Shown here: positions 33,300-42,576 of the stretch, piece after piece | How the letters are laid out: every line of letters begins with the position of its first letter | Numbering within the stretch: position 1 is the first letter of the stretch | Notes under the pieces: generated by a model | Database searches by the model: none | The model's input: only the letters and a program-made list of their open reading frames with translations | What the model was told of the DNA's origin: nothing | Program-made: the position numbers and the translations under genes | Assembly (NCBI GenBank): GCA_017397845.1 | Contig: JAFQHU010000003.1 | Coordinates: 186,001 to 250,000, forward strand | Length of the DNA stretch: 64,000 bases | Direction: 5' to 3' | Source of the DNA: Clostridia bacterium | Lineage (GTDB): Bacteria; Bacillota; Clostridia; Oscillospirales; Acutalibacteraceae

Positions 33300-35933
33300 T
33301 TACACACCTGTCTGTCTTGCTTTGGTTACAAGTTCATGAAGAGTTGTAAGAGCCTCAAGAGGGGTAAGTGTGTTAATATCAATATTTTTTATTTTATCTA
33401 TTATTTCATCTTCAAAGGTGGACTTAAGAGAAATTTGCAAATCTTCTTCTGTGTTATCATCAAACGTAACATTTCTCATAAGAACCTTTTGTTCAGGATT
33501 CATAGCTTCAAGCTCAGCAAGAATTTGTCGTGCTCTCGAAACAACGGTGTTCGGAATTCCTGCGAGCTTTGCAACCTCAATACCGTAGCTGCCGTCGGCA
33601 GCCCCTCTGACTATTCTCCTGAGAAAGGTAATTGTGTCCCCTTTTTTCTTAACGGAAATATTGTAATTTCTTATACCGTCAATCTGGCTTTCAAGCTCTG
33701 TAAGCTCGTGGTAATGAGTAGAAAACAACGTCTTGGCACCAAGCTTTTTCCTGTCTACGATGTATTCAAGAACTGCTCTGGCTATGCTCATACCATCGAA
33801 AGTAGATGTACCTCTGCCCACCTCGTCGAGAATAATAAGACTGTTTTTGTTGGCGTTTTTTATGATATTTGAAACTTCATTCATTTCTACCATAAAAGTG
33901 GACTGACCTGTGGCAAGGTCATCCGAAGCGCCTACACGGGTAAAAATACTGTCAATTATAGACAGCTCCGCCCTCTTCGCGGGAACAAAAGAACCTATCT
34001 GTGCCATAAGACATATAAGTGCCACTTGCCGCATATATGTGGATTTACCCGCCATATTGGGCCCGGTTATAATTGCGCACCTGTCGTCACCGCAGTCCAT
34101 ATATGTGTCATTGGGTACGAAGGGCGCACCGTCAAGCAAAAGCTCAACAACAGGATGTCTGCCCTCGGTAATATCAATTACGGATGAATTATTCATTACA
34201 GGACACACATAGTTGTTTGAAACAGCTGTCTTCGCAAACGAACAAAGAACATCCGTTACAGCAATAGCGGCAGCTGTCGATTTGATTCTGTTGAATTCGT
34301 CAGCCACACTTTTTCTGATCTGGCAAAAAATTTCGTATTCAATTTTAACAATTCTTTCCTCGGCACCAAGCACCTTGCTTTCGTAATCTTTAAGCTCCTG
34401 CGTAATATATCGCTCAGCATTGGCAAGTGTTTGTTTTCTTATATAATCATCAGGAACAAGGCTCTTAAAGGAATTTGTTACTTCAATGTAATAGCCGAAA
34501 ACCCTGTTATATCCCACTCTGAGCTTTGTTATACCCGTTCTTTCTTTTTCACGGGTCTCTATTTCTTTAATATAACCTTCGCCGTTTGATTTAATATCTT
34601 TAAGCGAGTCAAGCTCAGCATTAAATCCGGACTTTATAATTCCGCCCTCTCGGATACTGAAGGGTGCTTCCGGATCAATTGCAGCATCAATAAGATTATA
34701 AACATCCTCCAAAAGATCAATATTTTCATATTGCTGACGGAGATATGCACAGGCTGAATCTGAAAGTAAAGACTTTATCTGCGGCAAAGAAGCGATTGTT
34801 TGTTTGAGAGAGTTTAAATCCTTTCCGTTAGCACTTTCAAAAACTATCCGTGTCATCAATCTTTCGATATCGAAAATGCCGGATAAAGCCTCAGAAAGAT
34901 CGGAAAGCTTCATATTATTATCAACCAATTCCCCGACGGCATTATGCCTGCGAGTAATCAGATTGTAGTTTACAAGCGGTTTTTCAAGCCATGAGCGAAG
35001 AAGTCTTTTGCCCATAGCAGTTTTTGTTTTGTCCAACACCCAGAGAAGAGAGCCCTTCTTTTCTCTGCTTCGCATGGTTTCCGTGATTTCAAGATCTCTT
35101 TTTGTAGAATAATCCATTTTCATATACTGACTGTCAGAATAAAAATTAATATCACGGATATTATCAAGTTCATTTTTCTGAACTGTTTTTAAGTATCTTA
35201 CTGCAGCCCCCAATGCTATTACGGCATCAGAGCATTTGTCAACACCCGTAGACGAGAGAAGTGTTTGACCGAAATGCGTAACACATTCATTAAAATTATC
35301 ATTATAATCAAAAAATTTATCTTCAGGTATTTCACAGATAGCATCAACCTTCTTTTTTATGAAGGCAGAAATATTTTTATTTTCAGAGATGCTTCTGCTT
35401 AAAATGATTTCACTGGGTGAAAATACACCGAGCTCATTTATAATTTTATTCTCAATATTTTTACTGTTTTCAATAAAAGTAAGATTTACCGTACCGGTAG
35501 AAACATCACAGAAGCATATACCGGCACCTTCGTCATTCATATAAACCGAAGTAAGGTAATTGTTGCGAGATTCATCGAGCATTGAATTTTCGATAATACT
35601 GCCCTTTGTAATTACTCGTATAACATCTCTTTTTACGATACCTTTGGCTGTCGCAGGGTCTTCTACCTGCTCGCATATGGCAACTTTATAGCCACGGCTT
35701 ACGAGTTTGGCAATATAATTGTCAGCAGAGTGAAAAGGAACGCCGCACATAGGAGCCCTTTCGCCTCCGCCGCAAGCTCTGCCTGTCAACGTAAGCTCAA
35801 GAACTGAAGAGGCAGTTTTTGCATCTTCATAAAACATTTCGTAAAAATCGCCCAGTCGGAAAAACAAAATAGTATCCGGGTATTCCTTTTTTATTTCAAA
35901 ATACTGCGCCATCATAGGTGTCATTTCGGACAT
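33300..35933 (-). CDS. mutS: DNA mismatch recognition protein MutS
   Basis: An 877-residue MutS1. The mismatch-contacting Phe-x-Glu lies in GDFYEMF near the N-terminus. The ATPase contains Walker A GPNMAGKSTYMRQ, the SIFTRVGASDDLATGQSTFMVEM block, Walker B LIILDEVGRGTSTFDG and STHYHEL. ATG 35933 (MSEMTPMM) is preferred because AGGAGG is 9 bases upstream; the extra 23 codons of the longer frame overlap the upstream gene's gap and are not MutS-like. Confidence 0.96.
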   Translation of the reverse strand: MSEMTPMMAQYFEIKKEYPDTILFFRLGDFYEMFYEDAKTASSVLELTLTGRACGGGERAPMCGVPFHSADNYIAKLVSRGYKVAICEQVEDPATAKGIVKRDVIRVITKGSIIENSMLDESRNNYLTSVYMNDEGAGICFCDVSTGTVNLTFIENSKNIENKIINELGVFSPSEIILSRSISENKNISAFIKKKVDAICEIPEDKFFDYNDNFNECVTHFGQTLLSSTGVDKCSDAVIALGAAVRYLKTVQKNELDNIRDINFYSDSQYMKMDYSTKRDLEITETMRSREKKGSLLWVLDKTKTAMGKRLLRSWLEKPLVNYNLITRRHNAVGELVDNNMKLSDLSEALSGIFDIERLMTRIVFESANGKDLNSLKQTIASLPQIKSLLSDSACAYLRQQYENIDLLEDVYNLIDAAIDPEAPFSIREGGIIKSGFNAELDSLKDIKSNGEGYIKEIETREKERTGITKLRVGYNRVFGYYIEVTNSFKSLVPDDYIRKQTLANAERYITQELKDYESKVLGAEERIVKIEYEIFCQIRKSVADEFNRIKSTAAAIAVTDVLCSFAKTAVSNNYVCPVMNNSSVIDITEGRHPVVELLLDGAPFVPNDTYMDCGDDRCAIITGPNMAGKSTYMRQVALICLMAQIGSFVPAKRAELSIIDSIFTRVGASDDLATGQSTFMVEMNEVSNIIKNANKNSLIILDEVGRGTSTFDGMSIARAVLEYIVDRKKLGAKTLFSTHYHELTELESQIDGIRNYNISVKKKGDTITFLRRIVRGAADGSYGIEVAKLAGIPNTVVSRARQILAELEAMNPEQKVLMRNVTFDDNTEEDLQISLKSTFEDEIIDKIKNIDINTLTPLEALTTLHELVTKARQTGV

Positions 35934-35974
35934 ATTGTTTTTCCTCCTGAGTTTTGATCTGAATAAATTTGTAA

Positions 35975-36391
35975 TTAGTGGCAACCGCTGCAGGATGAGC
36001 ATGAACCGCTGCAGTTGTGTTCTTCCGGTTTGGGAGGCTCACAGGTTGCAGGGTCTGCACCGTTTACGCAAAGGCCCAAAATCTGCATAATGTAATTCAT
36101 CATTTCATCAACAGCGTTTCTTGCCTCATCATAAGCCTGCATTTTTTCGTTATCCATAAGAGTTGTGTATGCATCGTTGAATTCTTCTTCGAATGCATGC
36201 ATTTTCTCTGCATCAGGTTCCTCTTTTGAAGCTTCGATCTGATAGTTCATCTGAACAAGCTGAAGCTTACCCATAAGATCATTGAGTTCTTTGTCGTTTT
36301 CGTTGGCTTCTTTAGCCTTTGCGAAGTTAAGGTAGCGTTCATCCTGTTGGATTGCTGCACCAAGTTCGCGTGTAAGTTTGATTACGTCCAT
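35975..36391 (-). CDS. YlbF-family protein with Cys-rich tail
   Basis: A 138-residue helical protein of the YlbF/YmcA (Ric complex) family: LTRELGAAIQQDERYLNF then coiled-coil helices to about 110. In Bacillus, relatives form an iron-sulfur-containing complex that stimulates RNase Y-dependent RNA maturation and influences sporulation and competence. Here the C-terminus carries seven cysteines: two at about 107 and 116, and five (one in HNC and four in GSCSSCSGCH) in the last 12 residues, compatible with metal or cluster binding. It sits between miaB (an iron-sulfur enzyme) and mutS. A weak internal promoter may lie in the 61-base gap upstream (TTTACA, 17 bases, TATTTA). Confidence 0.82.
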   Translation of the reverse strand: MDVIKLTRELGAAIQQDERYLNFAKAKEANENDKELNDLMGKLQLVQMNYQIEASKEEPDAEKMHAFEEEFNDAYTTLMDNEKMQAYDEARNAVDEMMNYIMQILGLCVNGADPATCEPPKPEEHNCSGSCSSCSGCH

Positions 36392-36452
36392 TTGTCGTAC
36401 TCCTTAAATAAAAATTTTTATAATAAATACATCTTACTTCAGTAAGTGTAAA

Positions 36453-37868
36453 TTATCCTCTGTATTCACCATACACAACCCATGTTTTGGGTTCAGTTAC
36501 TTCCACATTGACAAATTTGCCTATGAGATTTTCATCGCCGTGAAATTCAATGATGACGTTCCCTTCAGTTCTTCCTGAAAGGACGCCTTCATTCTTTGCT
36601 TTACCCTCCACAAGAACACGGTAAGTTTTTCCTTTCATCGAGGCGGTTCTTTTACCTGCGATAGATTCCTGCAAATCAGTAAGCTCTTTAAACCATTTGC
36701 CTTTTTCTTCTCTCGACACTTTATCGGGCATATCATAAGCCTTGGTTCCGGGACGAGGCGAAAAAATAAAGGTGAAAAGTGATGTATACCTGACTTTTTC
36801 GATAAGAGAAAGTGTATCTTTAAATTCTTCATATGTTTCTCCGGGAAAACCGACAATAACATCGCTGGTTATCGACAAATCCGGCATAACCGAATATGCA
36901 TAATCAATCAAAGTAAGGTACTTTTCTCTGTCGTAATGTCTGTTCATTTCCTTTAAAACTCTGTCATTACCCGACTGGAAAGGAAGATGAAGATGCTTCG
37001 CTATTTTTTTGGATGATGCCATAACATCCAAAAGCTCCTTTGTGCAATCTCTCGGATGTGACGTCATAAATCTGACGATAAAATCGCCGTCAATTTCACT
37101 GATAGCCTGAAGCAAAGCAGGAAAACGTTTGTTTTCAGGTAAATCTTTATTATATGAGTTTACATTCTGACCGAGTAAAGTTATCTCTTTGTACCCTGAC
37201 TCGATGAGACCTTTTACCTCGTTGACTACCGTATCAAAATCACGGCTTCTTTCTCTGCCTCTGACATAAGGTACGATACAATATGAGCAGAAATTATTGC
37301 ATCCGTACATAACAGGCACCCAAGCTTTGAACGAGCCGTCTCTTTTCGTCGGTAATCCTTCTACAATATTTCCTTCACTGTCAGTTATATCAATGACTCT
37401 TTTTCCTGTGCAAAGAACCCGATAAACAAACTCAGGAAGCTTATATGAAACATGAGTTCCGAAAACAATGTCCACAAAAGGAAAACTCTTTCTGAATCTT
37501 TCGGCTATATTTTTCTGCTGAGTCATACATCCGCACAAACCAATAATCATATCAGGATTAAGCTTTTTAATGGGTTTAAGTGCTCCCGCATTTCCAAATA
37601 CTCGATCCTCAGCATGCTCGCGTATAGCACAGGTGTTATATAAGACAAAATCGGCATTTTCGGGAGAATCAGTAAATTCGTATCCCATTTCTGCCAACAT
37701 ACCCTGTAATCTTTCGCCGTCAGATACGTTGCCCTGACAACCGTAAGTATGGACAAATGCTTTAGGCTTTTTATCAGAAAAACGTGAATTTAAAACAGTT
37801 TTCACCAATTCCGTATATTCTTTTTGTTTTTTTAATTCTGCCTCAGGTACAGAGAATTTATTATTCAT
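36453..37868 (-). CDS. miaB: tRNA-2-methylthio-N6-dimethylallyladenosine synthase MiaB
   Basis: A 471-residue radical-SAM methylthiotransferase. The N-terminal UPF0004 domain has the three auxiliary-cluster cysteines (HTYGCQGN, YNTCAIRE, GLCGCMTQQ). The radical SAM CxxxCxxC is in GCNNFCSYCIVPY, followed by RGRERSR. A C-terminal TRAM domain begins near RTASMKGKTYRVLVEG. It acts on tRNA already modified by MiaA. ATG 37868 overlaps the whiA stop; a TTG one codon earlier is also possible. Confidence 0.95.
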   Translation of the reverse strand: MNNKFSVPEAELKKQKEYTELVKTVLNSRFSDKKPKAFVHTYGCQGNVSDGERLQGMLAEMGYEFTDSPENADFVLYNTCAIREHAEDRVFGNAGALKPIKKLNPDMIIGLCGCMTQQKNIAERFRKSFPFVDIVFGTHVSYKLPEFVYRVLCTGKRVIDITDSEGNIVEGLPTKRDGSFKAWVPVMYGCNNFCSYCIVPYVRGRERSRDFDTVVNEVKGLIESGYKEITLLGQNVNSYNKDLPENKRFPALLQAISEIDGDFIVRFMTSHPRDCTKELLDVMASSKKIAKHLHLPFQSGNDRVLKEMNRHYDREKYLTLIDYAYSVMPDLSITSDVIVGFPGETYEEFKDTLSLIEKVRYTSLFTFIFSPRPGTKAYDMPDKVSREEKGKWFKELTDLQESIAGKRTASMKGKTYRVLVEGKAKNEGVLSGRTEGNVIIEFHGDENLIGKFVNVEVTEPKTWVVYGEYRG

Positions 37869-38808
37869 CAACTTTTTCTTCTTTCTTCTTTTCGCATTGC
37901 TGTGAAATACTTATAAGCTTCTTAAGTCTGTGATTAACGGCTGAACGACTCATTTTCGGTTCGCACATTTCACCGATTTCTCTCAGACTGATGTCGGGAT
38001 TATCCATTCTGAGCATCGCAACCTGCTTGAGATCGCTCGGAAGAGCAGCAAAGGAACCGTTTGATTTGAGCTTCTTTATGGCTTTCACCTGGTCAAAAGA
38101 TGCAAAGATAGTACGCGATAAATTGGCATTTTCAAAATTAATACGCCTGTTTGTCATATTACGTACATCTTTATAAATTTTGATGTTCATAACCTCCATA
38201 GCTGAGATATGAGCACCCATCAAAGCGAGAATATCTTCGATAGACTCACTGTCTTTTATGTAAATAACATTCACATAACGTCTCGTCATATGTTTGGCTT
38301 TAATACCGTAATCATTGAGAATTTTCATAAGGTCGAGACTGAGAGTTTTGTAAGGAACAACAAACTCCAAATGATAGCTTTTATTAGGATCACTTGCAGT
38401 TCCGCAGGATAAAAATACTCCTCTCAGAAAAGCAGCATCGCAACAATTGGAAATTTCCTCATTATCAGCTGAATCGTTAGCGAGATTTCCCCTGTCAATA
38501 CGGTGATTTCTCTCATTTCCTGTACACGAAAATACGGATAAAACTTTTTTTCTTGTCTCATCACCTTCGAATGAAACAGTGTATTTACCGGCTTCCGAAA
38601 CATTGAGCGTTGCTTCAATATTACATGCTTTTTTCCCCATATCCGCATATTTCATCGCAACCTTTTCGTTGTCGGTCATAAGTGAAATATCATTCAGATT
38701 AAAGGATCTGCCGAAAAGAAACATTCCGTACGCCATCGAGTGCAAACAGCAGTCGGGCATTTGTTCAAGTTTAATTAATTCATCCTTAATGTCTGAAGAA
38801 AAAGACAT
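37861..38808 (-). CDS. whiA: WhiA, DNA-binding developmental/division regulator
   Basis: A 315-residue WhiA. The N-terminal LAGLIDADG-like domain includes AAFLRGVFLSCGTASDPNKSYHLEF, and the C-terminal helix-turn-helix includes SLREIGEMCEPKMSRSAVNHRLKKL. WhiA is needed for sporulation in actinomycetes and affects division and chromosome segregation in Firmicutes. It directly follows rapZ by 18 bases; the yvcK (glmR) gene that commonly stands between them is missing. AAGGAGG precedes the ATG. Confidence 0.94.
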   Translation of the reverse strand: MSFSSDIKDELIKLEQMPDCCLHSMAYGMFLFGRSFNLNDISLMTDNEKVAMKYADMGKKACNIEATLNVSEAGKYTVSFEGDETRKKVLSVFSCTGNERNHRIDRGNLANDSADNEEISNCCDAAFLRGVFLSCGTASDPNKSYHLEFVVPYKTLSLDLMKILNDYGIKAKHMTRRYVNVIYIKDSESIEDILALMGAHISAMEVMNIKIYKDVRNMTNRRINFENANLSRTIFASFDQVKAIKKLKSNGSFAALPSDLKQVAMLRMDNPDISLREIGEMCEPKMSRSAVNHRLKKLISISQQCEKKKEEKVDE

Positions 38809-38826
38809 ACAAGCCCCTCCTTACTG

Positions 38827-39681
38827 TTATTTGTTTATATCACGGTGAGCCACACTCACACTGTAATTATTTTCATCTAAAAATTTAAAAAGTCTCTCAA
38901 CAAAGGTAACACTTCTATGATGTCCGCCTGTGCAACCGACAGCAATAACGAGCTGTCCTCTTCCCTCATCAATACACCGTGGAATTACAAATGAAATAAG
39001 ATTATGTAATTTATCTTCAAACTCTTTGGCATAAGAATTATTCATTACATATTCTCTTACTTCTCTGTCCAAGCCCGTATGATCCTTCAGTTCGGGAATG
39101 TAAAAGGGGTTCGGCAAAAATCTTACATCAAAAATATAATCAGCATCCTTAGGTGTTCCGTGCTTAAAGCCAAAAGATAAACAGTGGATATGCATCTGTT
39201 TATCACGGTTATCCGAAAAAACGGATGAAATTCTTTTTTTGAAATCCTGAACCTTAAAATAGGTTGTGTCAAAAATATAATCTGAAACTTCCTTTATTTC
39301 GGAAAGAAGCTTTCTTTCGCATGAAACGGATTCACTTAATGTATTACACCGACCGTTCATTAAAGGATGAACACGCCGTGTTTGCTTATATCTCGATAAA
39401 AGAACATCGTCATCACAGTCAATAAATAAGGTTTTATGCGGGACGGAAAGCTTGTCGAGAAGAGAAGTAAAAGATTTGAAATCCTCAAAAGAAAGTCCCG
39501 CTCTTATATCGGTAGTAACCGCCACTTTTTTGTGTTCTGCTGAGTCTTTTAAACGCTCAGCAAACACAGGCACAAGATTTGAAGGAAGATTATCAATACA
39601 AAAATACCCCATATCCTCCAAAGCATTCATAGCACATGATTTTCCGGCTCCCGAAAGACCGGTAATTATTAAAAGCTCCAT
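38827..39681 (-). CDS. rapZ: RapZ-family RNase adaptor / nucleotide-binding protein
   Basis: About 284 residues from ATG 39681 (MELLIITGLSGAGKS). Walker A is GLSGAGKS, Walker B-like residues are TLFIDCDD, and the conserved C-terminal blocks are SFGFKHGTPKDADYIFDVRFLPNP and IAVGCTGGHHRSV. In E. coli RapZ senses glucosamine-6-phosphate and directs a small RNA to RNase E; in Firmicutes (YvcJ) the target is less clear. It lies between murB and whiA, linking wall precursor supply and division control. Confidence 0.93.
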   Translation of the reverse strand: MELLIITGLSGAGKSCAMNALEDMGYFCIDNLPSNLVPVFAERLKDSAEHKKVAVTTDIRAGLSFEDFKSFTSLLDKLSVPHKTLFIDCDDDVLLSRYKQTRRVHPLMNGRCNTLSESVSCERKLLSEIKEVSDYIFDTTYFKVQDFKKRISSVFSDNRDKQMHIHCLSFGFKHGTPKDADYIFDVRFLPNPFYIPELKDHTGLDREVREYVMNNSYAKEFEDKLHNLISFVIPRCIDEGRGQLVIAVGCTGGHHRSVTFVERLFKFLDENNYSVSVAHRDINK

Positions 39682-39691
39682 AACTTCTCCG

Positions 39692-40591
39692 TCAGACGAA
39701 TTTAATTTCTGTTTCAAGGTCTACTGAAAACTTCTCTTTTACCGTTTGCCGGCAATGGTTAATAAGATTAACAACATCGGCAGTAGTAGCATTGTCGTAA
39801 TTAATTATAAAACCGGCGTGTTTTTCTGATACCATCGCACCACCGATTCTTTTGCCCTTAAGTCCGCTTTGCTCAATAAGAGCACCGGCGAAATAACCCT
39901 CAGGACGTTTAAATACACTTCCTGCACTCGGATACTCAAGCGGCTGTTTGTCTTTTCGTCTTTTTATATAATCAAGCATAGCAGCCTCTATTTTACTTTT
40001 ATCACTTTTTTCGAGGTGAAAAACAACACCCGTAATAACATATCCGCCGTCGGAGTAAACGCTGTGCCGATAAGAAAAATCAAGCTCATCCGCACTGAAA
40101 ATACCTTCATCTCCGTTCTTATCTATGTGTTTGCAAAAAGTAATAACATCTTTTACTTCGCCGCCGTAGGCACCGGCGTTCATAAACGCCGCACCGCCTA
40201 CTGAACCGGGAATACCGTATGCAAATTCGAGACCGGATAAAGATTTGGAAAGGGCAAATTTACAAATCGAGGCCACACTCGTGCCGGCACCGGCTTCAAA
40301 GGTACAGTCATCGATTTCCTTAATGTAATCGAAATTTGCGCCAATAAAAACAACAGCTTTATCGCAAATACCTTCGTCACTTACAAGAAGATTGCTTCCT
40401 TTTCCAAGAATGAAAGTTTCGATTTGTTTCGCACTGCAAAGCGAAATAACTTCCTTGAGTTCGCTGTTATTTTTCGGAATTATAAAAAGCTTTGCAGGAC
40501 CGCCTGTTTTAAAAGTAGTATAAAGCTTCATAGGCTCGTTCAAACGGTATGAAATTTTTCTTTCGTCAAGACTGCATATCAATCTGTTCAA
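39692..40591 (-). CDS. murB: UDP-N-acetylmuramate dehydrogenase MurB
   Basis: A 299-residue FAD enzyme that reduces UDP-GlcNAc-enolpyruvate to UDP-MurNAc in peptidoglycan synthesis. FAD-binding motifs are TTFKTGGPAKL and LGKGSNLLVSD; GIPGSVGGAAFMNAGAYGGE and the catalytic PSAGSVFKRPEG follow (Ser proton donor), typical of type IIa MurB. The start is TTG 40591, with GGAGG 7 bases upstream and no nearby ATG. Downstream rapZ begins 10 bases after its stop. Confidence 0.94.
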   Translation of the reverse strand: MNRLICSLDERKISYRLNEPMKLYTTFKTGGPAKLFIIPKNNSELKEVISLCSAKQIETFILGKGSNLLVSDEGICDKAVVFIGANFDYIKEIDDCTFEAGAGTSVASICKFALSKSLSGLEFAYGIPGSVGGAAFMNAGAYGGEVKDVITFCKHIDKNGDEGIFSADELDFSYRHSVYSDGGYVITGVVFHLEKSDKSKIEAAMLDYIKRRKDKQPLEYPSAGSVFKRPEGYFAGALIEQSGLKGKRIGGAMVSEKHAGFIINYDNATTADVVNLINHCRQTVKEKFSVDLETEIKFV

Positions 40592-40611
40592 AGGATTACC
40601 TCCGGAATTAA

Positions 40612-41562
40612 TCAGTATGTAACCAACGCAGCACCGATAATACCCGCATCGTTTCCGAGAGATGCACGGCAGATTTCGGTCTGCTTCTCCTGCATTTTAC
40701 TGTAACGCCACTTAGCAACGTATTCTCTTAAAGGAGCGAGCAGTGTCTCGCCTTCGTTACAAATGCCTCCACCGAAGCAAATCATTTCGGGCTGAAAAAT
40801 ATTAACAATATCTGTAGTTCCGATAGCGATATATTTGATGTAATTATCCACAACTTTCCTGCCTGTTTCATCGCCTGCTCTCATGGCATCAAATGCAGTT
40901 CTGCCGCCGGCATTATCGATATCTCCGCCGCAAAGCTCCCACATTTTACTGCTTTTGTCAGCTTCCATGGCGGCCTTTGTCTGGTTAACGAGAGCTGTGG
41001 CTGAGGCATATCTTTCCCAACATCCTACTCTGCCGCAATTGCACTGTTCACCGTCAAATTTGACAGTTATATGGCCAAGCTCACCGCCTGCATCGTTACA
41101 ACCGGCAAGAACCTTGCCGTCAAGAATGACTCCTCCGCCAACACCTGTGCCGAGAGTTATGGCAATAAAGCTCTTTTTCCCCTTACCGGAACCGGCGAGT
41201 GCCTCACCCAAAGCAGCACAGTTAGCATCATTTTCGATATATACCTTGACTCCGGGAATTTTATCGTTAATAAGCTTCACTGCAGGTACATGGTCAAAAT
41301 AAAGATTATTCGCATAGAGAATAACACCGTTTTCTTTGTCACAGGAGCCGGGAGTTCCGATACCTATTGACTCTACTTCAGAAATATCAATTTCAGCATT
41401 TTTACATGCTGTGAAAATACATTTTACAATATCATCAAATATTTCTTCGGCGGGACGCGGGATATTTGTCTTTGCTTTGCCGAGACCGATGATTTTATAG
41501 TCACTGTCAATTACGCCTACAGCTATATTGGTACCGCCCAAATCTACGCCAATTTTATACAT
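40612..41562 (-). CDS. glcK: ROK-family glucokinase
   Basis: A 316-residue ROK sugar kinase, probably glucose kinase. The ATP-binding VDLGGTNIAVGV opens the protein, GTGVGGGVI follows, and the zinc-binding ROK signature GQCNCGRVGCWERYAS-type block is present with CxCGxxGCxE. Residues END (YIENDANCAALGEA) contain the catalytic Asp. It precedes murB and follows hprK, so sugar phosphorylation and HPr-based carbon control are encoded side by side. Confidence 0.92.
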   Translation of the reverse strand: MYKIGVDLGGTNIAVGVIDSDYKIIGLGKAKTNIPRPAEEIFDDIVKCIFTACKNAEIDISEVESIGIGTPGSCDKENGVILYANNLYFDHVPAVKLINDKIPGVKVYIENDANCAALGEALAGSGKGKKSFIAITLGTGVGGGVILDGKVLAGCNDAGGELGHITVKFDGEQCNCGRVGCWERYASATALVNQTKAAMEADKSSKMWELCGGDIDNAGGRTAFDAMRAGDETGRKVVDNYIKYIAIGTTDIVNIFQPEMICFGGGICNEGETLLAPLREYVAKWRYSKMQEKQTEICRASLGNDAGIIGAALVTY

Positions 41563-41585
41563 AACAATTCTCCTTTATACGGCAA

Positions 41586-42554
41586 TTAAAAATTGCCCCA
41601 CATTTTTAATTCATCTTCCTGAGGAATAATATCATCCACCATACCGAGATTATGCATAAGCTCGCGAGCGGCGTTATATCCCATCTTTTTCTGTCTGTTA
41701 TTCATTGCTGCAACTTCAATAATTACCGCAAGATTTCTGCCCGGCTTTACAGGAACGACCGTATGCGGAATCTTTACACCTAAAATTTCAGTATATTCAT
41801 TTTCCATTCCCATACGATCATAAACCTTTTCGCTATCCCATGGTTCGAGCTCAATAACCATATCGATCTTTTCATTGAGCTTTACAGCACCCATACCGAA
41901 AATGCGTCGTGCATTAATTATGCCGATACCGCGCAACTCGATAAAATGCCTGATGTTATCGGGTGCGGAACCGACAACCGTCCGTGCACCTGTCTTTTTA
42001 ATTTCGACAGCATCATCGGCAACGAGTCGATGTCCTCGCTTAATAAGCTCAACGGCAGTTTCACTTTTACCGACACCGCTGTCACCTAAAATCAGTACAC
42101 CTTCACCGTATACCTCGACAAAAACTCCGTGCCTTGTAATTCTTTCTGCAAGTTCAACATTAAGATAGCCGATAACTGCAGCCATGGCACGCGAAGTTGA
42201 ATCATTACTTAGTAATACAGGTACATTATATTTGGGTGCAAATTCAAGTATTTCGGGAGGGCACGGAAGTGTTCTTGTAATAATTACACAGGCCGGCTCC
42301 TTTGACATAAAGCGTTCAACTCTGTCTCTTCTTTCAGAGTCAGAGTAACTGTTTATGTACTCAACCTCCGTTTTTCCGAAAAAATTAACTCTCGTGTTAT
42401 CAAAAAAATTTTCATAACCCGAAATAAACAAACCGGGTCTGTTTACATCCGGCGATGAAATCAATATTTCATCCGGGTCTTTAGGCAAATATAAGGTTTC
42501 CATCTGCAAATCCTTTAAGAATTTTGCGAGCGAAACACTGTATTTTGACGGCAT
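41586..42554 (-). CDS. hprK: HPr kinase/phosphorylase
   Basis: A 322-residue bifunctional enzyme that phosphorylates and dephosphorylates Ser46 of HPr, the central switch of carbon catabolite control in Firmicutes. The P-loop is GDSGVGKSETA, and the capping signature ELRGIGIINARRIFG is intact; VADDAVEIK lies between. An N-terminal domain with RPGLFISGYENFFDNTRVNFFGKTE is as usual. GGAGG precedes the ATG. The genes around it (glcK, murB, rapZ, whiA) form a widely conserved Firmicute neighbourhood. Confidence 0.95.
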   Translation of the reverse strand: MPSKYSVSLAKFLKDLQMETLYLPKDPDEILISSPDVNRPGLFISGYENFFDNTRVNFFGKTEVEYINSYSDSERRDRVERFMSKEPACVIITRTLPCPPEILEFAPKYNVPVLLSNDSTSRAMAAVIGYLNVELAERITRHGVFVEVYGEGVLILGDSGVGKSETAVELIKRGHRLVADDAVEIKKTGARTVVGSAPDNIRHFIELRGIGIINARRIFGMGAVKLNEKIDMVIELEPWDSEKVYDRMGMENEYTEILGVKIPHTVVPVKPGRNLAVIIEVAAMNNRQKKMGYNAARELMHNLGMVDDIIPQEDELKMWGNF

Positions 42555-42576
42555 AGTCCGACACCTCCGCTATTAT

